This document shows, piece by piece, positions 18,879 to 28,003 of a DNA stretch of 64,000 nucleotides; the stretch's first letter is position 1, and every line of letters begins with the position of its first letter. Origin of the DNA: Terriglobia bacterium (GTDB lineage: Bacteria; Acidobacteriota; Terriglobia; Bryobacterales; Bryobacteraceae); contig JAJPHN010000044.1 of the NCBI GenBank assembly GCA_021325235.1, positions 124,001 through 188,000 on the forward strand, read 5' to 3'. A program made the position numbers and the translations under genes. The notes below the pieces were generated by a model that saw nothing but the letters and a program-made list of their open reading frames with translations, made no database searches and had not been told where the DNA came from.

Positions 18879-21524
18879 TCAATCCTGGCGCAGCGCGCGA
18901 ACTGGATCGATGCGACTGGCGCGGCGTGCGGGAACGAAGCTGGCCGCGAATGCCGCAGCCGTGAGCACGAAGAGCGTAAGAAGTGCAGTCAGGGGATCGA
19001 TCGCTCGCATTCCTTCGACCAGCCAGACGAGAACGCGCGCAGCGGTGAGCGCGCCCGCGCAGCCGAACAGCAAGCCAATCGCTACCATTGTGAAGCTTTG
19101 GCGCAAAACAAGGGCCATCACCTGCATTGCGGTTGCGCCGAGCGCGATGCGCACTCCGATTTCGGGCACGCGCTGGCTGGTGAGATAACTGAGCACGCCA
19201 TAGATGCCGATACAGCCGAGTATGAGAGCAAGCGCGGCGAATATGCCGAAGAGCACGAGGAGGAAACGCTGACGGGCGAGCGAGGCAGCGGCAAGCTCTT
19301 TCATGCTGTGGGTTTCATAGAGGACCTGATCGTTGGCTGCGCCGCGCACGGCCTGCTGTAAGGAGCCGATGACGGATTGAGAGCCGGCTCGGGTTCGAAC
19401 CACGACGGACATCAGCTCGGACCAGCGACGCACGAGCGGGTCGGGGATCTGGCTGAAGGGGTAATACAGCTGAGCGCGGATGCGCGCGTGGTCGTCGCCG
19501 GCGAGTCCCCACTGGCGCACGTGTCCGACGACGCCCACGACCGTGACGGGATCGGGACCAATGCCGATCCAAAGATGCTTGCCAATGGGATTCTTGCCGG
19601 GAAACGCCTGTTTCGCCATGACTTCATCGATGACGGCTACCGATTGCGAATGACTGTCGTCATGGTCGTCGAGAAAGCGACCGCTGAGCAGCGGAATGCG
19701 CATGGTTTTGAGATATTCCGGCGTGGTGCAGTTGGCGAGCACGACGGGGATCTGGTTTTCGGGTATCGGGGCGGCGCTGGTACGGTATCCGATTTCATTG
19801 CTGCCTTCGCGCATCGGAACGGTATCGATTGTGGCGATGGACTGCACAGAGGGGATTTCGCGCGCACGGCGGAGAATATCTTTCCAGGCAGCTCGGGTTC
19901 GCGGGGGATCGGCCAGCGTGCCTGGCGAGAGCGCCACTCGAGCAACGAGCAGGTTGTCAAGATCGAGACCCGGATTCAGGGAGGAAAGATAGAGCAGCGT
20001 GCGGCCCAGCATGGCGGCCGAGGCCAGCAGCACCACTGCCAGCGCGATCTGAACAATGACGAACCCGGTATGAAGACGGCGGGTGTTGCCGGCAATGGTT
20101 CGCGCACCCGCGCGCAAGATTTTGTCAAGCTCACCGAGGCGGGTACGGATGGCGGGGCTGATGCCGCACAGAAGCCCACTCACGATGGAGAGACCGGCAG
20201 CGAAAAGAAGGACGGTCGGATCGGTACGCACATTGCCGGAACGCGGCAAAATGTCAGGCCAGATGCGAAGAAACAGCCGAACGGCAGCGGCGGCACACGC
20301 AACTCCGAGCGCGCCACCGCATAAGCCGAGCAGAGCGCTTTCGGTCAGGTTCTGCCGGATGAGGCGGCCGCGGCTTGCTCCCAGAGCGGCGCGCATGGCG
20401 AGCTCGCGTTGACGCGACAGAGCGCGCGCAAGCAGCAGGCTGGCGATATTGGCACACGCGATGACGAGCACAAGGCTGACCGCGCCCAGCAAGAGCCAGA
20501 GAAGCGAACGCACGGATCCGACATCTGGATGAAGCGGCTCGGCGAAGAAGGTGCGTCCCCGATTCGATTTGGGATAAGCGGTTGCGAGTTGATGTCCGAT
20601 GATGCCGAGCTCGCTGTTAGCCTGCGCAAGCGTGGCGTTGGGCCGCAAGCGTGCCCAAACAACAGTGCCGTGGCGTTCTCGATCGAGCTGCAGCGGGGAC
20701 GTGTCCTGGCCGATGGGCGTAAAGAGATCGATTTCGTCATCGTCGATGCGAAATCCAGCTGGCGCGATTCCAATGACCGTGCGAGCAATCCCGTTATAGA
20801 CGAGCCGGCGGCCGATCGCGCGAGGATCTCCGCCGAACCTGCGCTGCCACAAGCTGTGGCCCAGGATCACGACTGGAGCTCCGCCCGGGCGATCGTCTTG
20901 TACTGAGAAAGATCGACCGGCGAGCAGGCGGACACCGAGCATGTCAAACAAATTCGAAGAGATCTCCAGACCTTCGACGTATGCCGCATCTCCGGGAGCG
21001 CTCACGATCCCGCCGCCAGCGTTGTGCAGTGCGCTCATTTCGAGCGAGCGCGTTCCGTCTCTGCAATCGATGAAGTTCGGATACGAAAAAGCCCAGAGAT
21101 CGCCCCAGGCTGTGCTCCAGTTCGTTTTTTCCTGCAGGTTGAGCAAACGTTCCGGATGCGCGTACGCAAGCGGCTTCAGCACAACACCATTGACGACGCT
21201 AAAAACGGCGGTTGTCGCGCCGATGCCGAGCGCAAGAGTGAGCAGACAGACGGCGGTAAAGCCCGGGTTCTTCCTCAAAATGCGAATTGCGTAGCTGGTG
21301 TCGGCGGCGAGATCTTCGAGCCAGCGGGTGCCGCGCGCATCGCGGGTCATTTCTTTCGTCTGTTCGAGGCCGCCGAGATCAAGGCTTGCCTGGCGGCGCG
21401 CTTCCTCCGGTGACTCGCCGTCTCGGAGCCGGTCGGAAACGAGCTGATCGAAGTGGAAGCGCAGCTCTTTATCGAGTTGCTGCTCGACTTCTTTGCGCCG
21501 GATCAAGCGCCCCAGCCAAGTCAT
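18879..21524 (-). CDS. ADOP-type (MacB-like) ABC transporter permease
   Basis: This 881-residue permease belongs to the MacB/FtsX superfamily type named 'acidobacterial duplicated orphan permease'. The N-terminal cytoplasmic domain ('EVEQQLDKELRFHFDQLVSDRL...GESPEEARRQA') comes before a MacB-type periplasmic domain and an FtsX core, and the whole unit is then duplicated. Membrane segments lie near residue 95, in the middle ('LLLGAVSLVLVIACANIASLLLARAL') and at the C-terminus ('ILGCIGIYGVLSYLTSQRVPEIGVRIALGA'). No ATPase gene is adjacent, hence 'orphan'. The start codon overlaps the stop of padR by 4 bases. The cargo is unknown. Confidence 0.93.
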   Translation of the reverse strand: MTWLGRLIRRKEVEQQLDKELRFHFDQLVSDRLRDGESPEEARRQASLDLGGLEQTKEMTRDARGTRWLEDLAADTSYAIRILRKNPGFTAVCLLTLALGIGATTAVFSVVNGVVLKPLAYAHPERLLNLQEKTNWSTAWGDLWAFSYPNFIDCRDGTRSLEMSALHNAGGGIVSAPGDAAYVEGLEISSNLFDMLGVRLLAGRSFSVQDDRPGGAPVVILGHSLWQRRFGGDPRAIGRRLVYNGIARTVIGIAPAGFRIDDDEIDLFTPIGQDTSPLQLDRERHGTVVWARLRPNATLAQANSELGIIGHQLATAYPKSNRGRTFFAEPLHPDVGSVRSLLWLLLGAVSLVLVIACANIASLLLARALSRQRELAMRAALGASRGRLIRQNLTESALLGLCGGALGVACAAAAVRLFLRIWPDILPRSGNVRTDPTVLLFAAGLSIVSGLLCGISPAIRTRLGELDKILRAGARTIAGNTRRLHTGFVIVQIALAVVLLASAAMLGRTLLYLSSLNPGLDLDNLLVARVALSPGTLADPPRTRAAWKDILRRAREIPSVQSIATIDTVPMREGSNEIGYRTSAAPIPENQIPVVLANCTTPEYLKTMRIPLLSGRFLDDHDDSHSQSVAVIDEVMAKQAFPGKNPIGKHLWIGIGPDPVTVVGVVGHVRQWGLAGDDHARIRAQLYYPFSQIPDPLVRRWSELMSVVVRTRAGSQSVIGSLQQAVRGAANDQVLYETHSMKELAAASLARQRFLLVLFGIFAALALILGCIGIYGVLSYLTSQRVPEIGVRIALGATAMQVMALVLRQSFTMVAIGLLFGCAGALTAARVLVWLVEGMRAIDPLTALLTLFVLTAAAFAASFVPARRASRIDPVRALRQD

Positions 21525-21865
21525 TGCGCACCTTCCCCGGACAAGTTGAGAATGAGAGCCACCGCTTCTGTTAGGCGGGCCCAGCTGGCGGCTTCGGCTT
21601 CGAGCTGTTTGCGGCCTTTTCGGGTGAGGCGGTAGAACTTCGCTTCACGCCCGCTCTCGGTGTCTTTCCAATCAGCCGCCAGAAGTCCGCGATTCTCAAG
21701 CCGGTGCAGGGCAGGGTAGAGGGAGCCTTGCGGAACCTGTACGACATCCCGCGAGACCTGCTGCAGCCGCTGCGCGATGGCGTAGCCATGAACCGGTCCG
21801 AGCGCGACAATTTTCAGAATCAGCAGGTCCAGCGTGCCTTGCGGGAGATCGGATCTGGCATTCAT
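21521..21865 (-). CDS. PadR family transcriptional regulator
   Basis: This 114-residue winged-helix repressor is of the PadR family. The signature 'LPQGTLDLLILKIVALGPVHGYAIAQRLQ' opens the domain, with 'GSLYPALHRLENRGLL' (recognition helix and wing) and 'YRLTRKGRKQLEAE' after it. The ATG at 21865 has GAGG 8 bases upstream. A TTG two codons earlier is too close to that site. It is translationally coupled to the ADOP permease, a pairing repeated many times in acidobacterial genomes. A perfect inverted repeat directly upstream is a likely autoregulatory operator. Confidence 0.94.
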   Translation of the reverse strand: MNARSDLPQGTLDLLILKIVALGPVHGYAIAQRLQQVSRDVVQVPQGSLYPALHRLENRGLLAADWKDTESGREAKFYRLTRKGRKQLEAEAASWARLTEAVALILNLSGEGAQ

Positions 21866-21883
21866 GCACAATACCTCGAACTG

Positions 21884-21910
21884 CTACATGTTAGCAAGAA
21901 CGACATGTAG
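21884..21910 (-). promoter_or_regulatory. candidate PadR operator
   Basis: CTACATGT at 21884-21891 and ACATGTAG at 21903-21910 form a perfect 8-bp inverted repeat with an 11-base spacer, 18 bases upstream of the padR start. Known PadR operators also contain an ATGT...ACAT arrangement. Position and symmetry fit autorepression of the padR-permease operon. The nagA start lies only 73 bases away on the other strand, so it could be affected as well. Confidence 0.6.
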
Positions 21911-21982
21911 AAGTGCAATGGGTATCGCCCCGGCCCGGAGAATTTCGGAAGATGATGAGCCGCCTTTTACAATCGAGTAGCC

Positions 21983-23140
21983 ATGCCCGAGTCCATTGTT
22001 TCGCCCGTGGGGCTAATTCTGCCTGACAGAATTCTCGAACACGCCTGGATCAAGTTTGATGAAGGTCAGATTCTCGATTTCGGAGCTGGCGAGGCGCCGG
22101 CAGACACGACCGTGATCGATGGCAAAGGGCTCTACTTGTCGCCCGGATTTGTAGACATACATGTTCACGGCGGCGCAGGGGCGGATTTTCTCGACGGCAC
22201 GCGCGAAGCCTTTCAAACAATTGCGGAGCACCATCTTTCGCGCGGCACGACGGCGCTGGCTCCAACGCTCGCCACGACAACGTACAAGCGCATGGCACAA
22301 GTGCTCGACCTCTGGAGCGAGGCTGAGACACGGACGCGAGCGAGGCTGCTGCCGGTGCATCTGGAGGGGCCGCATTTGGCGGTGAGCAAGGCGGGTGCGC
22401 AGGACCCGAAGCTGCTGGCTCCGGCTACGGACGGCAACATCGAGTGGCTGGTGGAAAACGCTGCGCGTATTTCGCAGATGACCGTCGCGCCGGAACTGCC
22501 AAACGCGCTGAAGCTGGTTGAGCGTTTAGCAAATGCCGGAGTGGTGACGAGCGCGGGCCACAGCGAGGCGCGCGAGCAGGCCGTTAGTGCAGCGATGGAG
22601 CGCGGGTTGAGCAAGGTGACGCATCTGTTTAATGCGATGACATACGCAGCGAAACAAGGGCTGTTTCGAGAGGCCGGGCTTGCCGAATTTGCGCTTACGG
22701 AAGACCGCCTCGGCTGCGAGCTTATTGCGGATGGGTTTCATGCCTCGCCGACATTTATGAAGCTGGCGATTCGCGCGAAAGGACCGGAGCGGATTGCACT
22801 GATCAGCGATGCGCTTGCCGGGACGGGACTGCCGGTCGGGTCGACTTTCCGACTGGGCGCGCTGGAGTGCCTGGTGGCAGAAGGTGTTTGCACCCTGGCG
22901 GATGGATCGGCGCTTTCCGGCAGCGCGACCACGCTGATGGATCGGGTGCGGATCTTGCATCAAAGGATTGGCGTGCCGCTGGCGGATGCTGTGCGGATGG
23001 CGAGTCTCACGCCGGCCTCGCTGATTCGGGTAGCAGACCGGTACGGATCGATTGAGCGCGGGAAGGCGCCGGATTTCGTGCAGTTTGACAGTGAACTGCG
23101 GATCGATTCGGTCTGGGTCGCGGGTGCGCGCGCGATTTAA
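21983..23140 (+). CDS. nagA: N-acetylglucosamine-6-phosphate deacetylase
   Basis: NagA removes the acetyl group from GlcNAc-6-phosphate in amino-sugar and peptidoglycan recycling. The 385-residue amidohydrolase-fold protein has the metal motif 'DIHVHGGAGADF', 'VHLEGPHL' (Glu ligand), 'SAGHSEA' and 'VTHLFNAM' (His ligands), and the catalytic Asp in 'ALISDALAGTG'. Its length is normal. The final segment 'GSIERGKAPDFVQFD' is the usual C-terminal beta-sandwich return. It stands alone here, with no nagB or transporter beside it. Its stop overlaps that of the convergent ctaB by 4 bases. Confidence 0.96.
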   Translation: MPESIVSPVGLILPDRILEHAWIKFDEGQILDFGAGEAPADTTVIDGKGLYLSPGFVDIHVHGGAGADFLDGTREAFQTIAEHHLSRGTTALAPTLATTTYKRMAQVLDLWSEAETRTRARLLPVHLEGPHLAVSKAGAQDPKLLAPATDGNIEWLVENAARISQMTVAPELPNALKLVERLANAGVVTSAGHSEAREQAVSAAMERGLSKVTHLFNAMTYAAKQGLFREAGLAEFALTEDRLGCELIADGFHASPTFMKLAIRAKGPERIALISDALAGTGLPVGSTFRLGALECLVAEGVCTLADGSALSGSATTLMDRVRILHQRIGVPLADAVRMASLTPASLIRVADRYGSIERGKAPDFVQFDSELRIDSVWVAGARAI

Positions 23141-24039
23141 GGACGATTCAACAAGAGGACGCCAAAGAGCAAGGGCAGATAGACGACCGAGGCGAGCAGC
23201 AGACGTTTGGCCGCGAGATGTGTGCGCTGCCGTGTGACTTGCCAGCCGAAGTAGAAAAACGCACATCCAAGCACGACAGCAGCAGCAAGATATATACTGC
23301 CGGCCATGGCCGGATTCACCAACGCGGGTGCGATACTCACGGGGAGCAACAGCAGCAGTGTGAACAGAATGCGGCGGCCAACTGCCTTGCCGTCGGGACG
23401 CACAACGGCCAGCATACGAACCCCGCCGCGCTGATAATCTTCGCGGAACAGGAGCGCGATGGCATGGAAATGCGGGAATTGCCAGAGGAACAGAATGGCG
23501 AACAGAATCCACGCTTCCCCGGTGAGATAGCCGCGGGCGGCAGCATAGCCGACTAGCGGAGGCGCCGCTCCGGGAAGCGCGCCGATGGTGGTGCAGAAAG
23601 GCGAGATGCGTTTGAGCGGGGTGTAGACTCCGAGATAACCAGCGAGTGTGGCAAAGCCGATTCCAGCAGCAAGGAAGTTGGCGAATAAAGTGAGCTCGAA
23701 GAGCCCGAGCAGCGAGATCGCGATGCCGAACCAGAGCGCCTGTGCCGGGCTGACACTGCCGCTCGGGAGCGGGCGCTTGCGTGTCCGGTTCATGCGCGCA
23801 TCGATATCGCGCTCGTACCACTGATTCAGCGTGGCGGAGCCGGCCGAGAGCAGGGTCGTGCCAAAAACCGCGTGGAAAAAGGGCCAGAATGCAAATGTCC
23901 CCTGCTCACCGAAGAAGTAGCCGACCGCAGTGGACACTGCAATCATGGCCGCAATGCGGGGTTTAGTCAACGCAAGATACGGTTGGGCGATGGATACCGC
24001 GGGAGCTGCGGTTTCGACGGCTTCGAGCGATTGGCGCAC
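23137..24039 (-). CDS. ctaB: protoheme IX farnesyltransferase (heme O synthase)
   Basis: CtaB/CyoE attaches a farnesyl group to heme B to give heme O, needed by terminal oxidases. The 300-residue UbiA-superfamily protein has several membrane helices. The prenyl-diphosphate-binding motif lies in 'NQWYERDIDARMNRTRKR' (residues 72-89, with the two Asp residues), and a second motif in 'YTPLKRISPFCTTIGALPGA'. It lies 31 bases downstream of the PQQ dehydrogenase gene and may be the last gene of that operon, which also encodes a c-type cytochrome. Oxidase subunit genes are not in the window. Confidence 0.95.
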   Translation of the reverse strand: MRQSLEAVETAAPAVSIAQPYLALTKPRIAAMIAVSTAVGYFFGEQGTFAFWPFFHAVFGTTLLSAGSATLNQWYERDIDARMNRTRKRPLPSGSVSPAQALWFGIAISLLGLFELTLFANFLAAGIGFATLAGYLGVYTPLKRISPFCTTIGALPGAAPPLVGYAAARGYLTGEAWILFAILFLWQFPHFHAIALLFREDYQRGGVRMLAVVRPDGKAVGRRILFTLLLLLPVSIAPALVNPAMAGSIYLAAAVVLGCAFFYFGWQVTRQRTHLAAKRLLLASVVYLPLLFGVLLLNRP

Positions 24040-24070
24040 GTAAGGTACCGTTCTTCATTTTTGCACGATG

Positions 24071-25594
24071 CTATCTCGGCAACGCAAAACAGTAGAGCAC
24101 TTCCTGCGATCCGACCAGCACGTACTGGCGGCCGTCGAGCTCGTAAGTGATCGGCGGACCTTTCGCCGGGCCGCCTCCGTAGGCGTGCCACAGCGTTGCG
24201 CCGGTTGCGTCGTTGAGCGCGAGAATATTGCCGTGATTATCGGCTGTGAATACCAGGCCGCCGGCGGTGCTCAAGACACTGGCCCAATTCTCACCCGGAC
24301 CGAGATCGTGCTGCCAGCGAATCTTGCCGGTCTGGTATTCAATGGCCTTCAAAGAAGAATTGGACCAGACGAACAGATCGCGTCCGGCGAAACCCTCCGG
24401 CTTGCCTTCCGACAGGTCGTAGTACAAGCCGTAAGACGTCTGGGTATCCACGTATAGCAAGCCCGTCTGTGGTGAAAAGCTCGGAGCCATCCAGTTGGTC
24501 GCGCCAATGGCATCCGGCATCACGAGCGTGCCCGCCGGATTGGGATATTTTGCGGGATCGCCGACGGGCTGCCCTTTTTCGTCGACACCCTTGCTCCAAT
24601 TGATGCTGTCGAACGGCACCGAAAGCAGGTTCTTGCCGCTGGTCCGGTCGAGCACAAAGAAGTAGCCGTTGCGCGAGGCCTGTACAAGGAGCTTCCGCTC
24701 TTTTCCTTGAAAGGGAGCATCTACAAGAACTGGCGTCTGTACCGCATCCCAGTCATGAGTGTCGTGGGGAGAAGCCTGGAAATACCACACCAGCTTGCCG
24801 GAATCCGGATTGAGCGCGACGATCGAGCAGGTGTACAGATTTGCACCCGGACGGCTGGCGCCCGAGAGTACCGGATTCGGATTCGCGGTGCCCCAGTAGA
24901 GGAGATTCAGCTGCGGATCGTAGGTACCGGTGAGCCAGGTCATTCCGCCGCCGTGCTCGATGGCATCACTGTGCGCGGGCCAGGTTTCCGAACCTGGTTC
25001 GCCGGGTTTGGGCAGCGAACTCCAGTGCCATTCGAGCTTGCCGGTTTCGGGATCATAGGAGTTGATGAAGCCGTGCAGATCGGTGAAATCTCCCGAGACG
25101 CCGACGATCACGTGGTTGCGAATAATCAAGGGCGCCATCGTGGCCCAGTAGCCGAGTTTGACATCGGCCAGCACCACATCCCACTGCACTTCGCCTGTGC
25201 GTGCATCGAGCGAGAGCAGATGCGCGTCGGGGGTCTCGAAGTAGAGGTGATCGTGCCACATGCCGAGGCCGCGCTGCCCGATGTGCAGGCCTTCGCTCTG
25301 GCGGTAATGATAATGCCAGTGCTGGCGCCCCGAGCGCGCATCAACGGCCCAGATATCGTCCGGTTCCGTGAAGTAGAGAATGCCGTCGACGAGCAAAGGT
25401 GTCGATTTCAGTCCCTGGCCGGAGAGGACGTTGGTCTGAAACGCCCACTGCATCTGCAGATCACGCACGTTGCTCTTGTTGATCTGGGTAAGCGCGCTGA
25501 AACGTTTGCCCGAGTAATCGCCGTTGAAGGTCGGCCAGGAGGATTGGCCCGCACAGAGCGAGCAGAGTGCAAGGACAAGGAGCGCGCGCTTCAT
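24071..25594 (-). CDS. PQQ-dependent dehydrogenase (soluble quinoprotein)
   Basis: This 507-residue periplasmic quinoprotein has an eight-bladed propeller fold. A signal peptide ('RALLVLALCSLCAG') is followed by 'WPTFNGDYSGKRFSALTQIN', the standard opening of the alcohol/sugar dehydrogenase type. Blades carry tryptophan-docking-like repeats ('TGKLEWHWSSL', 'TGKIRWQHDLG'), and 'LYWGTANPNP' and 'SPHDTHDWDAVQTPVL' are typical of the active-site side. It lacks the fused C-terminal cytochrome of type II enzymes. Instead the gene overlaps by 4 bases a separate diheme cytochrome c gene, its likely electron acceptor. The substrate is not readable by eye, and whether the catalytic Asp is retained needs an alignment. 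Confidence 0.9.
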   Translation of the reverse strand: MKRALLVLALCSLCAGQSSWPTFNGDYSGKRFSALTQINKSNVRDLQMQWAFQTNVLSGQGLKSTPLLVDGILYFTEPDDIWAVDARSGRQHWHYHYRQSEGLHIGQRGLGMWHDHLYFETPDAHLLSLDARTGEVQWDVVLADVKLGYWATMAPLIIRNHVIVGVSGDFTDLHGFINSYDPETGKLEWHWSSLPKPGEPGSETWPAHSDAIEHGGGMTWLTGTYDPQLNLLYWGTANPNPVLSGASRPGANLYTCSIVALNPDSGKLVWYFQASPHDTHDWDAVQTPVLVDAPFQGKERKLLVQASRNGYFFVLDRTSGKNLLSVPFDSINWSKGVDEKGQPVGDPAKYPNPAGTLVMPDAIGATNWMAPSFSPQTGLLYVDTQTSYGLYYDLSEGKPEGFAGRDLFVWSNSSLKAIEYQTGKIRWQHDLGPGENWASVLSTAGGLVFTADNHGNILALNDATGATLWHAYGGGPAKGPPITYELDGRQYVLVGSQEVLYCFALPR

Positions 25595-26361
25595 TTGAGA
25601 GTTACCAGGTAGGCAAAGAGATTGTGAAGGTCTGAGTCCGTGTACTTACGGAGCAGTTCGACATGCCGGGCGAGCGGGTCTTTGATTTCGACGTGAGCAA
25701 TCTTGCGATCAAAGGTGTGCAGGCGATTATCTTTGTCGCGCAGCGTGACGACGAACTCGTCGGAGTAAATTTCCGTGCCGCTGAAAGTCTCGCCGGACGC
25801 GTCGCGCACCGTGACGGTCGGTTTCAGTCCACTCGGAAAAGCGATGCGCGTCTGCAGGTCGATCGGTTTGTATTTCGTTGCGACGTGCGCGAGATCGCCT
25901 GTAGACGAATGGCACGAAGCGCAATTTTGCGCGAAGTAGCGCTTGCCTTGCTCGGCATTGCCGACCAGCAGCTTCGAGAGTGGATAATCGCCGGGACCGC
26001 GCGCGTAGGTGGTGGCGGCGAGATGCGCTTCGTTATGAAGAAAGGCGGCTATAGCGCGAATCTGCGCCGCGGTTTCGTTGGGGAAGGCGGGCATTCCTTT
26101 ATCTGGGCGGCCGTTATGAACAACGTCGCCGATGAGGTTGCCATCCACATCGTGGCTCACCAGAGTGGAGTGAATGAGGTCGGGACCGCTCGCGCCGCGT
26201 CCTGTCGCGCCGTGACAGAAGCCACAGGTCTTGCCGAATTCGCTCTTGCCGGCGAGAACTTCTTCGGAGGCCTGGGTGTGCGTCTCGGTCGTGGCGTGCG
26301 CCGGATCCTGAGCATGCATCAGCAATGCGAAAGCGAGCAGATTAAGAATGAGCTTCGGCAT
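25591..26361 (-). CDS. periplasmic diheme cytochrome c
   Basis: This 256-residue protein has a signal peptide ('LILNLLAFALLMHAQ') and two heme-attachment motifs, CGFCH near residue 46 and CASCH near residue 135. Methionine or other axial ligands are probable, for example 'KGMPAFP'. The C-terminal part is a small domain involving 'TGDLAHVATKYKPIDLQTRI', seen in cytochromes that accompany acidobacterial PQQ dehydrogenases. I chose the ATG at 26361, which overlaps the upstream isomerase by 20 bases. The frame stays open much further but only across that gene. It overlaps the start of the PQQ dehydrogenase gene by 4 bases. Confidence 0.92.
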   Translation of the reverse strand: MPKLILNLLAFALLMHAQDPAHATTETHTQASEEVLAGKSEFGKTCGFCHGATGRGASGPDLIHSTLVSHDVDGNLIGDVVHNGRPDKGMPAFPNETAAQIRAIAAFLHNEAHLAATTYARGPGDYPLSKLLVGNAEQGKRYFAQNCASCHSSTGDLAHVATKYKPIDLQTRIAFPSGLKPTVTVRDASGETFSGTEIYSDEFVVTLRDKDNRLHTFDRKIAHVEIKDPLARHVELLRKYTDSDLHNLFAYLVTLK

Positions 26362-27130
26362 AGCATTCCTGGGCAATGCGGCGCAGCATGAGCGACTGCT
26401 GCCATCGATCGCTTTCTTCGCGCCCATTGGGCAGCGTGCAGGCGTAGTAGATATCGGCGGCGAGCAGTTCGGGTGTGAAGATCTCAGCCCCGTGGCGAAA
26501 ACACTCGGTCCATAGCCGGCGAAAATGCGTGACGTACTCAGGTTCGGGTTTCTGTTCGGGATCGATGGCCACCTGCATGCATCCCGGGTTGCCGATTCGG
26601 CCATGCAGGAAGCGAACGCGTTCGAGCACGGGCCGGATGAACTCGAACTTGCGATCGAAGCCGCCGTAGACCATTTCCTGCCCGGTGTACCAGTGCGAGA
26701 AGTCGCCGTTAAAGCGCAGTTCCGGAAATCGACGCACGAACTCGACAGTACGCCACATGTCCTGAAAGATTGTGGCGCGATGCGTTTCCACGTATAGATC
26801 GAGTTTGTGCTTCTGCGAGGCGGAGAGAATCGATTCAATGATCCGGCACGCTTCGTCAGAAGTTTCGATGCCCCAGCCGACATGCAGGGTGGAGACGCCG
26901 AAGCCCTCTGCCGACCAGAGCGCAGCGAGTTCGACAGCATCTGCCGGTTGATTCACGCGTCCGCTGGCGGTGAATTCCAGACGAAGCTGACGGCAGCGGT
27001 CCAGATCGCCCGGACGCGGCGGATCAGCGAACTGAACGCCATCGTAGCCAGCATGTTGAATGTCTTCGAAATTGCGTGGCGGCTCCAGACCGTTCAGAGC
27101 GAGCAGGTTGAAATAGCAGCGAAGAGGCAA
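26342..27130 (-). CDS. sugar phosphate isomerase/epimerase family TIM-barrel protein
   Basis: This 262-residue protein is of the xylose-isomerase-like TIM-barrel (AP endonuclease 2) superfamily. Candidate metal ligands are the Glu in 'LYVETHRAT', Asp and His in 'NGDFSHWY', and His in 'RFLHGRIGN'. Members isomerise or epimerise sugars, act on 3-keto sugars, or cleave C-glycosides. No specific reaction can be assigned. It follows the phytanoyl-CoA dioxygenase-like gene by 3 bases and overlaps the cytochrome gene. It is clearly different from the second TIM-barrel protein of the same operon (28004-28825). Confidence 0.88.
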   Translation of the reverse strand: MPLRCYFNLLALNGLEPPRNFEDIQHAGYDGVQFADPPRPGDLDRCRQLRLEFTASGRVNQPADAVELAALWSAEGFGVSTLHVGWGIETSDEACRIIESILSASQKHKLDLYVETHRATIFQDMWRTVEFVRRFPELRFNGDFSHWYTGQEMVYGGFDRKFEFIRPVLERVRFLHGRIGNPGCMQVAIDPEQKPEPEYVTHFRRLWTECFRHGAEIFTPELLAADIYYACTLPNGREESDRWQQSLMLRRIAQECYAEAHS

Positions 27131-27133
27131 CGT

Positions 27134-27982
27134 TTAGCGGACCACGTTCTCCAGGCTGCGAGCGCTCTTGTCTTCCTTTTCGTCGAGCCAGGCAACATTC
27201 GCCGCGGTGTCGCTGAAGCGCCGCAGACCAGCTTCGCGAATCGCCGAATCGGGCACTTTGTGCAGCGGCGTGTAGCGCGGATGATGCGATTCTTTGTAGG
27301 GATCGTTGCGCGCAGCGTTATAGCAGCAGATCATGGACCAGCGCGGTTTATCGGACTTGTTCTGATCGGACCGATGCAGCAAGTTGGCATCAAAGAAGAG
27401 CACATCGCCTGGATCCATCTCGACGTAAACAAGCTCAAGGCGCTTCTCGATTTCGCGCACGCGCTCCGGATCGGCACCCGCCTGATCGCCCGTAAGTACG
27501 TGATCGATGCGGCCCAGCAGATGCGAGCCTTTGAGCACCTGGAGGCAGCCATTCTCACGTGTGGACGGATCCACCGCAATGTAGGCGCTGGTCAGAAGCG
27601 GAAACAGTACGCCGTTCTGATACCAGTAGCCGTAGTCCTGATGCCACGCCCAGGCACCGCCGACTTTGGCGTCCTTCATGATCATCTTCGAGTGGTAATG
27701 ATAGACTTCGCCGCCGAGCAGCTTCTCAGCTGAATTGACGATGCTTTCGCAGCGCGCGAACATTCCGTAAATCGTATCGCCCGGATGGTTCCAGAGCGAA
27801 AGCCGAATCGTTCCGCCTTCCCCATCGCCTTTGCCGAACGAATGCTGATCGAGAGCACGGTCTTCTTTGGCGGCGCGCTTCAGCAGATCGATCTCTTGGC
27901 TATCAAAGAAATTTCTTTCGAGGATGTAGCCGTCGCGCTGATATTCCGCGAGGCGTTCATTTTTGATTGGACCGATGGCCAT
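27134..27982 (-). CDS. phytanoyl-CoA dioxygenase family (PhyH) oxygenase
   Basis: This 282-residue non-heme iron, 2-oxoglutarate-dependent oxygenase is of the PhyH family. The facial triad is visible as His114-x-Asp116 ('WAWHQDYGYW') and the distal His203 ('DANLLHRSDQNKSDKPRW'). It opens with 'YQRDGYILERNFFD', the usual N-terminus. Bacterial members hydroxylate diverse small molecules, so the substrate is unknown. The position between two sugar-isomerase-type genes and upstream of a quinoprotein dehydrogenase suggests a role in degrading a plant or glycoside compound, which is inference. Confidence 0.92.
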   Translation of the reverse strand: MAIGPIKNERLAEYQRDGYILERNFFDSQEIDLLKRAAKEDRALDQHSFGKGDGEGGTIRLSLWNHPGDTIYGMFARCESIVNSAEKLLGGEVYHYHSKMIMKDAKVGGAWAWHQDYGYWYQNGVLFPLLTSAYIAVDPSTRENGCLQVLKGSHLLGRIDHVLTGDQAGADPERVREIEKRLELVYVEMDPGDVLFFDANLLHRSDQNKSDKPRWSMICCYNAARNDPYKESHHPRYTPLHKVPDSAIREAGLRRFSDTAANVAWLDEKEDKSARSLENVVR

Positions 27983-28003
27983 TGCTTACTCCTTGCTTGA
28001 AGG

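Noticed and set aside
22526-23821. 431-codon minus-strand frame across nagA and ctaB
   Set aside because: It is antisense to nagA and out of frame with ctaB, with an Arg/His/Pro-rich low-information translation.
26362-26940. N-terminal extension of the cytochrome c gene
   Set aside because: It overlaps the isomerase gene in another frame, has no conserved content, and would hide the signal peptide.
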